A stretch of DNA of 64,000 nucleotides from Brevibacillus_C sp046036945 (GCF_046036945.1 NZ_JBJQOQ010000014.1:65608-129607), one strand, 5' to 3'; counted from the first letter of the stretch, positions 16,228-24,353 are shown. The notes: generated from the letters alone by a model not told the origin. Made by a program: numbers and translations.

Positions 16228-16671
16228 ATGGAAACAAGATTTCAGATGGAAAAGGTAAACCCCAACGGCTACGCAGCCATGATCGGACTGGAGAAGTACC
16301 TGCAGACGGCCAGTATCGATAAAAAGCTGAAAGAACTGATCAAGATCCGCGCCTCCCAAATCAACGGCTGTGCCTTCTGTATCGATATGCACACCAAAGA
16401 CGCCCGCAAGCTGGGCGAGACGGAGCGGCGCATCTACGCCCTCAACGCATGGCGGGAAACCCCTTTCTTTACTCCCGAAGAGCGGGCCGTTCTGGCTTTG
16501 ACAGAAGCGGTTACGCTGGTCACGGAAGGACATGTGCCGGATGAAGTCTACAGCGAGGTGCGCCGCTACTTCGACGAAACCCAAACGGCGGAGCTCATCA
16601 TGGCGATTGTGACCATCAACGCGTGGAACCGAATTGCCATCTCCACCAGAAAAATGCCCCCTGTCGAATAA
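16228..16671 (+). CDS. Carboxymuconolactone decarboxylase/AhpD family protein
   Basis: Small all-helical protein of 147 aa with the AhpD redox motif NGCAFCIDMHTKDAR (CxxC plus His), which acts in peroxide or alkylhydroperoxide defence in known members. ATG 16228 is preceded by GAGGAGG; the GTG at 16189 lacks a ribosome site. It follows the ECF41 gene with a TGTCACA promoter element, the association described for this sigma factor group. Physiological substrate unknown. Confidence 0.9.
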   Translation: METRFQMEKVNPNGYAAMIGLEKYLQTASIDKKLKELIKIRASQINGCAFCIDMHTKDARKLGETERRIYALNAWRETPFFTPEERAVLALTEAVTLVTEGHVPDEVYSEVRRYFDETQTAELIMAIVTINAWNRIAISTRKMPPVE

Positions 16672-16701
16672 GGATGAGCTTGAAGTCAAGGAGCAGAAGC
16701 T

Positions 16702-16751
16702 GAGGGTATCCTGCAGGCCGTATAGGCTGCTTGCAGGATGCCCTCTTTTTT
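16702..16751 (+). terminator. Terminator after the AhpD-like gene
   Basis: GAGGGTATCCTGCA (16702-16715) pairs with TGCAGGATGCCCTC (16732-16745), followed by six T residues. Confidence 0.9.
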
Positions 16752-16764
16752 GCCGAATTGCTGC

Positions 16765-16932
16765 TTAATACACACCAGAGGAACCGGCACCGCCAGGGTG
16801 GTCGGGTGGTTCGATCGTCTGAACCTCGTCCGTCTTGCGAGTCTTGTATTGATCCGGGGAACCTGTGGCATGTGTGCCCAGGGTTTCCAGCTCTTCTTTT
16901 GCAATCGGTGAGGGAGCATTTTTGTCCGTCAT
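16765..16932 (-). CDS. Small hydrophilic protein, unknown
   Basis: Candidate gene for 55 aa. It is rich in Pro, Thr, Glu and Gly, with the tail QTIEPPDHPGGAGSSGVY and a TGSPDQYKTRKTDE core. It has no hydrophobic segment. GAGGAG lies 13 bases before the ATG, which is rather far. Nothing codes on the opposite strand and the gene fits between two terminators. I do not recognise a characterised family; the low-complexity, disordered look is like small sporulation or stress proteins. Confidence 0.5.
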   Translation of the reverse strand: MTDKNAPSPIAKEELETLGTHATGSPDQYKTRKTDEVQTIEPPDHPGGAGSSGVY

Positions 16933-16997
16933 CGTTGGTGAATCACTCCTCTGTCTGGGTATCACTGGTATTTTGCGCTTCAGGTGAAGGATTATTC

Positions 16998-17031
16998 AAC
17001 CTCCTTTCAGGCAGCCGAAAGGAGGTTTTTG
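16998..17031 (+). terminator. Strong hairpin with T run, origin of transcript unclear
   Basis: AACCTCCTTTC pairs perfectly with GAAAGGAGGTT and is followed by TTTTTG. No plus-strand gene ends just before it, so it may stop readthrough from the AhpD gene, end an unannotated transcript antisense to the 55-aa gene, or act as an attenuator for the next operon. Confidence 0.6.
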
Positions 17032-17098
17032 TTTGATAAACTGCCCGATTATGGAAAAAGAAAGTTTTGTCGATTTTTGCCGCACTTTTTGCGAGAGA

Positions 17099-17107
17099 TG
17101 GTATAAT
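17099..17107 (+). promoter_or_regulatory. Extended -10 promoter element
   Basis: TGGTATAAT gives a consensus -10 with the TG extension, 32 bases before the TTG start at 17139. No good -35 is visible, as is common with extended -10 promoters. Confidence 0.55.
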
Positions 17108-17138
17108 GCGTAGAAGGTGAGTGGGGAGGGGATTTACC

Positions 17139-17597
17139 TTGAACAGACAGATGACACCGATGGAGGCAGATTCTGCAAGCACACTGCCGCCAATAGTCGA
17201 GAAGAAGCAGAGAAAGCGGAGAAAAGACGACAAAACCGCAGCGATCATATCGTTTGTTGTGTGGGCCGCGCTGTTGTGCGGCGGCGTTCTCCTGGCCAAC
17301 CTGTACATAGAGAAAAGCCATACCTACATCGATCAAAAGGTGAAGGAAGTAGAGCTGCATAACGCGAAACAGGTCGAAAGCGTACAAAGCGATTTGCAAA
17401 AAGTGCAGGACGAGCTGACGGCGATCAAAACGCAAGTGGGATCATTGAAAGAGGATCTGACGATGACAGGCGAGGCAATCCACGGGACCGATCAGACAAA
17501 GCAATCGCTGCAGAAGCGCATAGACGAATTAAACAAACAGCTTGCCGAGTTGAAAGGTTCGCTGAAAAAGCTGGAGGATGCTGCCCGTGCTTGGTAA
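17139..17597 (+). CDS. Membrane-anchored coiled-coil protein
   Basis: About 152 aa. A basic, Lys/Arg-rich cytoplasmic head (VEKKQRKRRKDDK) is followed by one membrane helix (AAIISFVVWAALLCGGVLLANLY) and a long extracellular coiled coil of heptads to the C-terminus. The best start is TTG 17139, eight bases after GGAGGGG; GTG 17121 overlaps that site. The end overlaps the next gene by 20 bases, so both are co-translated and probably work together at the envelope. No enzymatic motif. Confidence 0.72.
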   Translation: MNRQMTPMEADSASTLPPIVEKKQRKRRKDDKTAAIISFVVWAALLCGGVLLANLYIEKSHTYIDQKVKEVELHNAKQVESVQSDLQKVQDELTAIKTQVGSLKEDLTMTGEAIHGTDQTKQSLQKRIDELNKQLAELKGSLKKLEDAARAW

Positions 17598-18654
17598 GGG
17601 ACAGCTGGTTCTTCTTTTCCTGCTCGCTCCGGCAGTCGGATTCTTTGTCACCTTTGCACAGTCCAACCCGGTGATGAGCTTTGAATCGGCAAGGTTGGAG
17701 CTGCCACTGAAGGAAACGGCGGACAAGCTCAGCCAGGTCCAGGATGAAGTGGAACAGACCAAACAAGTCATCGATGAATCCAGCAAATTGGCCCAGGAGA
17801 TACAAGAGGCAGCCAAGCAGGAAAAACAAGCGTATGAGCAGCACGACAAATCGCTTAGCGAGCTCGTCTCGAGCAGCAAAGAGTCGGTGCAAAAATCGGC
17901 TGACGTACTCGACCATCTTTTGACGAGCATGCTGGGCAACCCGATTGGACAAACCTTCGGCAAGAACGCGACGGTAAAGGTCTATTCGCTGGAAGAGGCG
18001 GGCTACCGCGGCTATATGGCAAAAGTGCGGCTGAACAATCCGAACGCGCTGAAAGTCGTCCTGGCTAACGATCAAGTGGTCAGCAATGGCGAGACGACCA
18101 GCCATGCCGCTAAACGGAAAAATGCGGTCCTGGCTGTCAATGCCGGCGGTTTTTACAATGTCAACGGAAAGCTGGCAGTGCTTGGCACCACGGTAGTCGA
18201 CGGAGAAATCAAGGCGTTTTCCAACAAAAACGACCTGTCGTTCGTCGGATTTAACACAAGCGGCCACCTTGTCGGGGGCAAAGTCACCTCCAAGGAACAG
18301 ATCAAGAAGATGAACGTGCTGCAGGGAGCCAGCTTCCTGCCGACGCTCTTGCAAAACGGGAAAAAGGTGGCGATTCCGAAGGCGTGGGCGAACACGCGGC
18401 AGCCCCGTACCATGATCGGCCACTTTTCCAACGGCGACTTGCTGTTCATCGTCATCGACGGCAGACGCCAGGGATGGAGCAACGGCGTCACGCTGGAAGA
18501 AGCACAGAACAAACTGCTTGAATTCAAAGTCCGGGATGCGTACAACCTGGACGGCGGCGGCTCCAGCGCTTTCTACTACAAAGGCAAAATACTCAATCGC
18601 CCGTCTGATGGACGGGAGCGTCCTGTAACCAGCAACATCGTGATCCTGCCATGA
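17578..18654 (+). CDS. Phosphodiester glycosidase (NAGPA domain) family protein
   Basis: Exported or membrane-tethered 358-aa protein: an N-terminal hydrophobic segment (LVLLFLLAPAVGFFVTF), a coiled-coil stalk (about 45-110), then a NAGPA domain from about 120 to the end. VNAGGFYNVNGKLA and the terminal NLDGGGSSAFYYKGKILN plus RPVTSNIVI are the family's signature blocks. Members cleave GlcNAc-1-phosphodiester or similar glycan-phosphate links. The coiled coil could pair with that of the preceding overlapping gene. Confidence 0.87.
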   Translation: MLPVLGKGQLVLLFLLAPAVGFFVTFAQSNPVMSFESARLELPLKETADKLSQVQDEVEQTKQVIDESSKLAQEIQEAAKQEKQAYEQHDKSLSELVSSSKESVQKSADVLDHLLTSMLGNPIGQTFGKNATVKVYSLEEAGYRGYMAKVRLNNPNALKVVLANDQVVSNGETTSHAAKRKNAVLAVNAGGFYNVNGKLAVLGTTVVDGEIKAFSNKNDLSFVGFNTSGHLVGGKVTSKEQIKKMNVLQGASFLPTLLQNGKKVAIPKAWANTRQPRTMIGHFSNGDLLFIVIDGRRQGWSNGVTLEEAQNKLLEFKVRDAYNLDGGGSSAFYYKGKILNRPSDGRERPVTSNIVILP

Positions 18655-18667
18655 ACGAAAATAACGT

Positions 18668-18697
18668 ACCCGGTTTCCGAGCGAAGCCGGGTTTCTT
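18668..18697 (+). terminator. Terminator after the NAGPA gene
   Basis: ACCCGGTTTC pairs with GAAGCCGGGT with one mismatch; a TTTCTTGTT tail follows. Confidence 0.7.
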
Positions 18698-18800
18698 GTT
18701 GGGAAGGGGGCTCCATGTATTTAGCGTCTACTTGCAGTCCATGTCTAATAGAATATGATGACTATTTTTCAGAACTTTTAGGAAAAAAGGTGGGAATACT

Positions 18801-19982
18801 ATGGCAGAAGAGACTGGGAGAAGACAATCCGCGGAAAAAGAGGAGATAGCCGATCAGGGAGAGAAAGGTTTTTCTCGCCGGGAATTTCTTCACAAGACGG
18901 CGCTGCTGGGACTGGCAGCGGCCGTTCCCGGCACATTATTAACCCTTGGCTCTGCAATGGCAACTGAGACGGATGCAGGCGGAGGGGATGGCGGTGAAAA
19001 AGTGACGGATACAGTACTGAAACCAAATGGAACGATTGTCGACGTGCCCGGCGTCAAGGTGGGACACGTGCAAGATGACGAAGCGCTGACCGGCTGCACG
19101 GTGATCGTGCTGGAAAAGGCGGCGGCCTGCGGAGTAGACGTGCGGGGGTCGGCACCTGGGACCCGGGAAACGGACCTGCTTAATCCGATCAATCAAGTGG
19201 ACAAAGTGAATGCCATCTGTCTGACGGGCGGGAGCGCTTACGGCCTGGATTCGGCAACAGGGGTCATGCGCTGCCTGGAGGAGCAGGGGATGGGATTTGA
19301 AGTCGGAGTGGGTGTCGTTCCGATCGTCCCGGCTGCGGTGCTGTTCGATCTGTCGATCGGCAGCGCAAAGGTGCGTCCCGATGCGCAAATGGGGTACAAT
19401 GCGGCCAAAAATGCGAGCAAAAAACCGGTCCAGCAAGGCAATGTCGGGGCCGGCATGGGGGCGACGGTCGGCAAGCTGGCCGGGATGAAACGGGCGATGA
19501 AGGGCGGTCTCGGTTCCGCGTCGATCCGTCTGCCCGGAGGATTGGTCGTCGGGGCGATCGTCGCCGTCAACGCAGTCGGAGAGGTGCGCGATCCCCATAC
19601 GGGGGAGATCCTGGCAGGTGCCAGGGACGACAGCGGGAAGATTCGCGGCGCCCTGTCCTGGATGATCGAGAAGGGGTCGCCGCAAGCACGCCCGGGGACG
19701 AATACGACGATCGCGGCAGTGGCAAGCAATGCCAACCTGAACAAGACACAGGCGAACAAAGTGGCGCAAATGGCCCACGACGGCCTGGCCCGCAGCATCT
19801 TTCCGGTGCATACGATGAGCGACGGCGACACGATTTTTGCCCTGGCCACTGGGGGAGTGGACGCTTCCGTCGACCTTGTCGGGACGCTGTCGGCGGTTGT
19901 CCTGGCGGAGGCGGTCGCCAATGCGATCCGTACTGCCGAAGCGGCAGGCGGGGTGCCGGCTTACCGCGATCTGCAAAAATAG
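18801..19982 (+). CDS. Tat-exported P1 family aminopeptidase/hydrolase (DmpA/NylC fold)
   Basis: Ntn-type hydrolase of 393 aa that matures by self-cleavage. The N-terminus carries a twin-arginine signal (GFSRREFLHK) and a hydrophobic stretch ending near ATETDA, so it is exported folded. GNVGAGMGATVGKL and the N301-T302 pair in PGTNTT fit the P1 motif, where cleavage frees a Thr nucleophile at residue 302. Family members act on beta-peptides, D-amino acid esters or nylon oligomers; the true substrate is unknown. It stands as a single gene with GGTGGG upstream. Confidence 0.87.
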   Translation: MAEETGRRQSAEKEEIADQGEKGFSRREFLHKTALLGLAAAVPGTLLTLGSAMATETDAGGGDGGEKVTDTVLKPNGTIVDVPGVKVGHVQDDEALTGCTVIVLEKAAACGVDVRGSAPGTRETDLLNPINQVDKVNAICLTGGSAYGLDSATGVMRCLEEQGMGFEVGVGVVPIVPAAVLFDLSIGSAKVRPDAQMGYNAAKNASKKPVQQGNVGAGMGATVGKLAGMKRAMKGGLGSASIRLPGGLVVGAIVAVNAVGEVRDPHTGEILAGARDDSGKIRGALSWMIEKGSPQARPGTNTTIAAVASNANLNKTQANKVAQMAHDGLARSIFPVHTMSDGDTIFALATGGVDASVDLVGTLSAVVLAEAVANAIRTAEAAGGVPAYRDLQK

Positions 19983-20083
19983 GCTGTCTGCCCGGTGTCC
20001 ATTTGCTTATCGGCTGCAGCCGGATGGAAAGCTGAAAAGAACGTCAAATCGTATTACAATGATGAGGAAGGGAGTGGGTACCG

Positions 20084-20467
20084 ATGGAATTGCAGATGAA
20101 GGATAACGGATTTATTGCCAATTTTGAGTATGGCCAACTGAAGATATCGGGCGATGAAACCTACGGATTTCGTCCCTACCAGCTGATGGTTTCTTCCATT
20201 GCCGCATGCAGCAGCAGCGTTTTGAACAAAGTCCTGGGAAAAATGCGGATGAACTGCGAAGACTTGAAAGTCTCCGTACAGGTCGAACGGAACGAGCAGG
20301 AAGCCAATCGCATCGAGAAGATCCACATGCACTTTGTCATCAAGGGAGAGGGGCTTCAGCCGGAAAAAGTGGAGAAAGCAGTCGCCCTGGCCCGAAAAAA
20401 CTGTCCGATGGTCCAATCCGTGAAAGACAGTATTGAGATTACGGAGTCGTTTGAGTTGGTCCAGTAA
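20084..20467 (+). CDS. OsmC family peroxide-reducing protein
   Basis: Protein of 127 aa with the two redox Cys blocks of the OsmC/Ohr/YhfA fold, AACSSSVLNKVL and ARKNCPMVQSVKDS. The family reduces organic hydroperoxides or contributes to redox balance. The AGGAAGGGAG upstream supports ATG 20084. It is monocistronic. Confidence 0.88.
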   Translation: MELQMKDNGFIANFEYGQLKISGDETYGFRPYQLMVSSIAACSSSVLNKVLGKMRMNCEDLKVSVQVERNEQEANRIEKIHMHFVIKGEGLQPEKVEKAVALARKNCPMVQSVKDSIEITESFELVQ

Positions 20468-20661
20468 GAGAATAGCACCGGTTGGGTCCTCCTTGTTTCA
20501 GGCAAGGGGGACCGTTGCTTGTTCCGATGGATTGCACAATTCGAAACACGATGAGCCAATCTTAAACGACAGGACTTAGAATTTGCACTGTAATTTTTAA
20601 AGGTAAGAAATGTTGACTTGTTTTATGATCGGTGACATACCAGCTTACATTTGTAGAAAAA

Positions 20662-20696
20662 GGACGGTCTTCCGCTTTAATTTGGAAGAGTCGTCC
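20662..20696 (-). terminator. Terminator of the MDR oxidoreductase gene
   Basis: On the minus strand GGACGACTCTTCC pairs with GGAAGACCGTCC (one bulge) and runs into TTTTTCT. Confidence 0.75.
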
Positions 20697-20737
20697 TCAT
20701 TGTTTAATGCCAGAATTTATTCCTGTTATTACGAAAA

Positions 20738-21754
20738 TTAAGATGGATCACTGACCTTCACAAGCTGTTTCCCTACATTTTTCCCTGTAAATAAATCGAG
20801 AAAAGCTTTCGGTGCATTTTCAAAGCCCTCTGCAATGGTTTCTTCGTATTTCAATTTCCCTTCAAATAGCCACTCGGATAGGTACTGAAGCCCTTCACCA
20901 AAACGTTCTTCATAATCCGTGACGAGGAAACCTTTCATTAGAGAACGTGTCTTTAACAATTTCGGCTGAATACTTGGTCCAAACGCTTCATTCTCAGCAT
21001 TAAAGGATGAAATTGAACCGCATAATGGTACACGCGCGAAATTATTAAGTAAACGGAGCACTGCATCAGAAATTTTGCCGCCAACATTATCAAAATAGAC
21101 GTCCACTCCATTCGGACATGCTTCTTCAAGAGCTTTTTGTAAATCATCTGTAGTGTTGTAGTTAATGGCTTTATCAAAGCCAAGTTCATTTTCCAAATGT
21201 GCAATTTTCTCATCCGTACCTGCAATACCTACAACTCTGGCTCCTTTGATTTTTGCGATTTGACCGACGATAGAGCCAACAGCACCTGCAGCACTTGAGA
21301 CAACAACCGTTTCTCCTTTTTTCGGTTGACCAACATCTATCAGTCCAAAATAAGCTGTTAATCCCGTTATTCCCAGTACACTTAAATAAGCGGACAAGGG
21401 AACATTGGTATTATTAATCTTACTAACGGTTTTTGAGTCAACAGTGTTGTAAAGTTGCCAAGGTAGGAAGCCCTGTACCTTATCCCCAACGTTCAATTCC
21501 GCTGAATTGGATTCAATCACTTCACCAATCATGGAACCCGTAATAGGTTCATGTAAAGCAAATGGTTCAATATAAGACTTTCCAGCATTCATTCGCCCTC
21601 TCATGTATGGATCTACAGACAAGTAAAGGGTTTTTACAAGCACCTGATCTCTTTCGGGTTTATCGATAGGAATATTTCGAAGTCCAAATGCCTCCTCTGT
21701 TGGTACACCTTCTGGACGGTTCATTAAAATAATTTGTTGATTTTGAGTGTTCAT
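20738..21754 (-). CDS. NADP-dependent MDR-superfamily oxidoreductase (YfmJ/CurA-like)
   Basis: Zinc-independent medium-chain reductase of 338 aa, related to 2-alkenal/curcumin reductases. YLSVDPYMRGRM is the family's N-terminal mark; VSSAAGAVGSIVGQIAKIKGARVVG is the NADPH Rossmann loop. The gene and its neighbour are AT-richer than the surroundings and use more A/T-ending codons, which suggests acquisition from another Bacillus-type genome. ATG 21754 has AAGGAG seven bases upstream, better than the longer starts. Probably detoxifies reactive carbonyls under HxlR control. Confidence 0.87.
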   Translation of the reverse strand: MNTQNQQIILMNRPEGVPTEEAFGLRNIPIDKPERDQVLVKTLYLSVDPYMRGRMNAGKSYIEPFALHEPITGSMIGEVIESNSAELNVGDKVQGFLPWQLYNTVDSKTVSKINNTNVPLSAYLSVLGITGLTAYFGLIDVGQPKKGETVVVSSAAGAVGSIVGQIAKIKGARVVGIAGTDEKIAHLENELGFDKAINYNTTDDLQKALEEACPNGVDVYFDNVGGKISDAVLRLLNNFARVPLCGSISSFNAENEAFGPSIQPKLLKTRSLMKGFLVTDYEERFGEGLQYLSEWLFEGKLKYEETIAEGFENAPKAFLDLFTGKNVGKQLVKVSDPS

Positions 21755-21819
21755 CCTCATTCTCCTTTTTATCGTTGTTCGCAAGGTCATGATTCGAAAA
21801 ATCATGAATTATTTGATGA

Positions 21820-22401
21820 TCACTTCGGATTGCTGTCATAATGCAAACCGAGGTAATAAGCTTGTTTCAGCAGCTTTTCATGAATTTCCGGCCTCGAATC
21901 CAAGGTGTCATACAATATCTCAACCTTTGTTTTCGGGATTCCTGCGTAACTAGCTATTCCTATGTTCAGTTGGTGCTGGATCATTTTGTCATACTGTCTT
22001 TTCTCAAAGTGCTCGAGTGGAGCGCCTGCGAGACCAAGCCATAACATCCGTTTATGATGCAGCTTATTGGAGCCGTACGCAAAACCATTGTTCCAGACGC
22101 GGTCGATATAGCCCTTTAGCATGGCTGGCAAGCTGTACCACCAAATTGGGAAAATATAGGCGAGTGCTTCATGCTTTTTCATTCGCTCCATTTCCTTCTC
22201 TACTTCAGGTGAATATGTTTTATGATCTGCTGTCCAGTCCGGTTCGTCTGCTTCCCACAACACAGGATTAAAACCGCTGCGATGCAGATCCAACACCTCC
22301 GTTTCGTGGCCAGCATCCATCAGGCCTTGCGTAAATTGGGCTGCAACAGAAAAGGTCAAAGAGTCAACCCTTGGGTGTGATACAACTGTCAATACTTTCA
22401 T
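21820..22401 (-). CDS. NAD(P)H:quinone oxidoreductase, flavodoxin-like
   Basis: Flavodoxin-fold FMN/FAD enzyme of 193 aa of the KefF/MdaB/NQO family. VSHPRVDSLTFSVAAQF at the N-terminus binds the flavin phosphate; FPIWWYSLPAMLKGYIDRVW is the signature. It reduces quinones or electrophiles by two electrons. ATG 22401 has GGAG upstream; the frame beyond it is open but lacks a ribosome site. It is divergent from an HxlR regulator with a palindrome between them, the usual layout of quinone-stress operons. Confidence 0.88.
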   Translation of the reverse strand: MKVLTVVSHPRVDSLTFSVAAQFTQGLMDAGHETEVLDLHRSGFNPVLWEADEPDWTADHKTYSPEVEKEMERMKKHEALAYIFPIWWYSLPAMLKGYIDRVWNNGFAYGSNKLHHKRMLWLGLAGAPLEHFEKRQYDKMIQHQLNIGIASYAGIPKTKVEILYDTLDSRPEIHEKLLKQAYYLGLHYDSNPK

Positions 22402-22523
22402 TATGCTTCTCCTTTCACTTATTTGGTTCATTTCGTTTAGAGACATGTAGATCGAGAGACGAGAAGGTGTCGTAATACTGGCATGAATGGATTATGTATC
22501 ATACAATGGATATTGAGAAGTAC

Positions 22524-22575
22524 GCACTTTTTTGTATCATTTATACAAAAAAGTTATATAGATACCAAAAAGTGC
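22524..22575. promoter_or_regulatory. HxlR-type operator in divergent promoter region
   Basis: GCACTTTTTTGTATC (22524-22538) and GATACCAAAAAGTGC (22561-22575) are inverted copies matching at 14 of 15 positions around a 22-base AT-rich centre. The site lies between the quinone reductase and HxlR genes. Confidence 0.7.
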
Positions 22576-22620
22576 CTTAGTATAAAATCTTGACTATCTT
22601 GTACAGGAGGTAGGTATTCC

Positions 22621-22962
22621 GTGGAGAGACAATCCGTTCGGACTTATAACATCCCCGCTGAAGCAACGTTGGACATTTTAGGGGGGAAGTGGAAATTATT
22701 GATTCTGTGTCATTTAAACTGTGGACCCAAGAGAACAAGTGAATTAAAGAAGGAAATACCGGAAATTACACAAAAAATGTTAACGCAGCAGCTCCGGGAG
22801 TTGGAAGAAGACGATATCATAATTCGAACGGTATACAACCAAGTACCGCCGAAAGTTGTCTATGAAATGAGTGAGTTAGGAAAATCGCTGAAATCGATAT
22901 TGGACCAATTGAACGATTGGGGCGAGCAATATATCCAAGGCCGTGAACCATTCTCAGAGTAA
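22621..22962 (+). CDS. HxlR family transcriptional regulator
   Basis: Winged-helix protein of 113 aa. LDILGGKWKLLILCHL, KRTSELKKEIPEITQKMLTQQL and the wing region PPKVVYEMSELGKSL fit the HxlR family. The N-terminal redox Cys of YodB-type sensors is absent; two Cys occur in LILCHLNCGP, so a thiol switch is possible but of another kind. GTG start with GGAGGT nine bases before. It probably controls the divergent reductase genes and itself. Confidence 0.9.
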   Translation: MERQSVRTYNIPAEATLDILGGKWKLLILCHLNCGPKRTSELKKEIPEITQKMLTQQLRELEEDDIIIRTVYNQVPPKVVYEMSELGKSLKSILDQLNDWGEQYIQGREPFSE

Positions 22963-23031
22963 ATGCACTTTTTAAAGAGGTCCATATTTTTTTGCCAGTG
23001 GTGGGAGAATAGCAGATGGGAGACATGCAGC

Positions 23032-23088
23032 TTGACGAAGCGGCAGGATCGGTGTAACATTTTAATGGTTAAAACATTTAACTATTAA
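23032..23088 (+). promoter_or_regulatory. Sigma-A promoter and MarR-type operator
   Basis: TTGACG (23032-23037), 17 bases, TAACAT (23055-23060). A palindrome follows, TTAATGGTTAA-aacat-TTAACTATTAA (23062-23088), matching at 10 of 11 arm positions and covering the expected transcription start. This is the layout of an autorepressed MarR gene. Confidence 0.72.
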
Positions 23089-23096
23089 TGGTTTGA

Positions 23097-23558
23097 ATGA
23101 AGGTGGTGATGCGGGCACAGATGGAAGAGAGAAGTCAATTAGCCAAGCTGTTGTCGGTGATGGTCCATAAATTCATTGTTGCCTATGGCAAGATCCTGGA
23201 CAGCGACCTTTCCGGATCCCAGGTATACATCCTGGAAATCCTGGACGAGGAAGGCGCGAAGAAAGGAACCGAACTGGCGGAGAGATTAGAGATCAGCCTG
23301 CCGGCGATTACGAATCTCGCTAATAAATTGGTAAAAAAGGGATATATCGTGCGTCAGGTTCCCGAAAGCGACCGACGGGTGACGCTGCTTCAGATCACCC
23401 CGCTGGGTTCGCAGGTGCTGGAGAGGATTAATCAAAAGTACCTCGCCTTGACCAACACTCTTTGGGCAGGTTTTTCCGCCGAGGAGCTGGATGATCTGCT
23501 GAAGTACTACAGACGAATGGTTGACAATTTGCTGGAAAATCAAGCGGATGAGGAGTGA
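23097..23558 (+). CDS. MarR family transcriptional regulator
   Basis: Winged-helix regulator of about 150 aa. KGTELAERLEISLPAITNLANKLVKKGYI is the recognition region and ESDRRVTLLQITPLGS the wing. Starts at 23097, 23109 and 23121 are all possible; the ribosome site AAGGTGGTG favours a later one (23121). It is followed after six bases by an SDR gene, and its likely operator overlaps the promoter. Probably a phenolic or lipophilic-compound responsive repressor of that SDR. Confidence 0.88.
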   Translation: MKVVMRAQMEERSQLAKLLSVMVHKFIVAYGKILDSDLSGSQVYILEILDEEGAKKGTELAERLEISLPAITNLANKLVKKGYIVRQVPESDRRVTLLQITPLGSQVLERINQKYLALTNTLWAGFSAEELDDLLKYYRRMVDNLLENQADEE

Positions 23559-23564
23559 CTCAAC

Positions 23565-24320
23565 ATGCCTCAAACAGAACAGATTGCAGTAGTGACAGGC
23601 GCCGGGAGCGGCATGGGACGGGCCTCCAGCCTGAAGCTTTCGGAAATGGGCATGAAGCTGGTGCTGGTGGATTTCAACCGGCAAACAGGGGAAGAGACGC
23701 TCGGCATGATCAAGGAACAGGGCGGCGACGGTATTTTTGTGCAGGCAGATGTAAGCAAGAGCGCCGATGTGCAGCATTATGTGAACAAAGCGGTTGAAAC
23801 CTACGGCCGGATTGACGTTTTCTTCAATAATGCGGGCGTGATCCAAAAGCCGTATCTGCTGTCGGATATCCCTGACGAGGAGTTTGACCGCATCGTATCG
23901 GTCAACTTCAAAGGCGTTTTCTTCGGGTTGAAGTACGTGCTGAAGGTGATGGAAAAACAGGGCTACGGCGTGATCATCAACAACTCGTCCAGCTCCGGAC
24001 TGCGGGTGGAGCACAGCTTGGCCGTCTATTCGGCGAGCAAGCACGCTGTGGTTGGACTTACGAAGTCGGCGGCGCTGGAATACGCCGATAAAGGAATCCG
24101 CGTGAACGCGATTTGTCCTGGCGGTGTCGAGACCAACCTGGTAGCGGGCTTCCAAAAGACGATAGCCGAAACCGGGAATGTGCCGAAGATCGAATCTCCG
24201 CGCATCGGACGCATGGCTGATCCGCAGGAAATCGCCAATGTAGTGGCATTCCTGGCTTCGCCGGGAGCCAGTTACATGACCGGATCGATCGTTCCGATCG
24301 ACGGCGGTCTTACTCTGTAA
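23565..24320 (+). CDS. SDR family oxidoreductase (FabG/glucose dehydrogenase-like)
   Basis: Classical short-chain dehydrogenase of 251 aa: TGAGSGMG cofactor loop, NNAG (residues near 88), catalytic Ser in NNSSSSGL, YSASK (Tyr-x3-Lys) and the C-terminal MTGSIVPIDGG. The acidic residue after the second strand (LVDFN) suggests NAD preference. Substrate unknown. It is co-transcribed with the MarR gene. Confidence 0.9.
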   Translation: MPQTEQIAVVTGAGSGMGRASSLKLSEMGMKLVLVDFNRQTGEETLGMIKEQGGDGIFVQADVSKSADVQHYVNKAVETYGRIDVFFNNAGVIQKPYLLSDIPDEEFDRIVSVNFKGVFFGLKYVLKVMEKQGYGVIINNSSSSGLRVEHSLAVYSASKHAVVGLTKSAALEYADKGIRVNAICPGGVETNLVAGFQKTIAETGNVPKIESPRIGRMADPQEIANVVAFLASPGASYMTGSIVPIDGGLTL

Positions 24321-24353
24321 CAGCGAAACAGCATATTTGCATGTGGGAAAAAT

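Noticed and set aside
18939..19976. 345-codon minus-strand frame
   Set aside because: Opposite to the P1 hydrolase gene; composition rich in Arg, His and Gly as expected for an antisense shadow in a GC-rich gene.
20468..20737. Possible gene between OsmC and the MDR reductase
   Set aside because: No frame of useful length with a ribosome site; the stretch holds only a terminator and AT-rich sequence.
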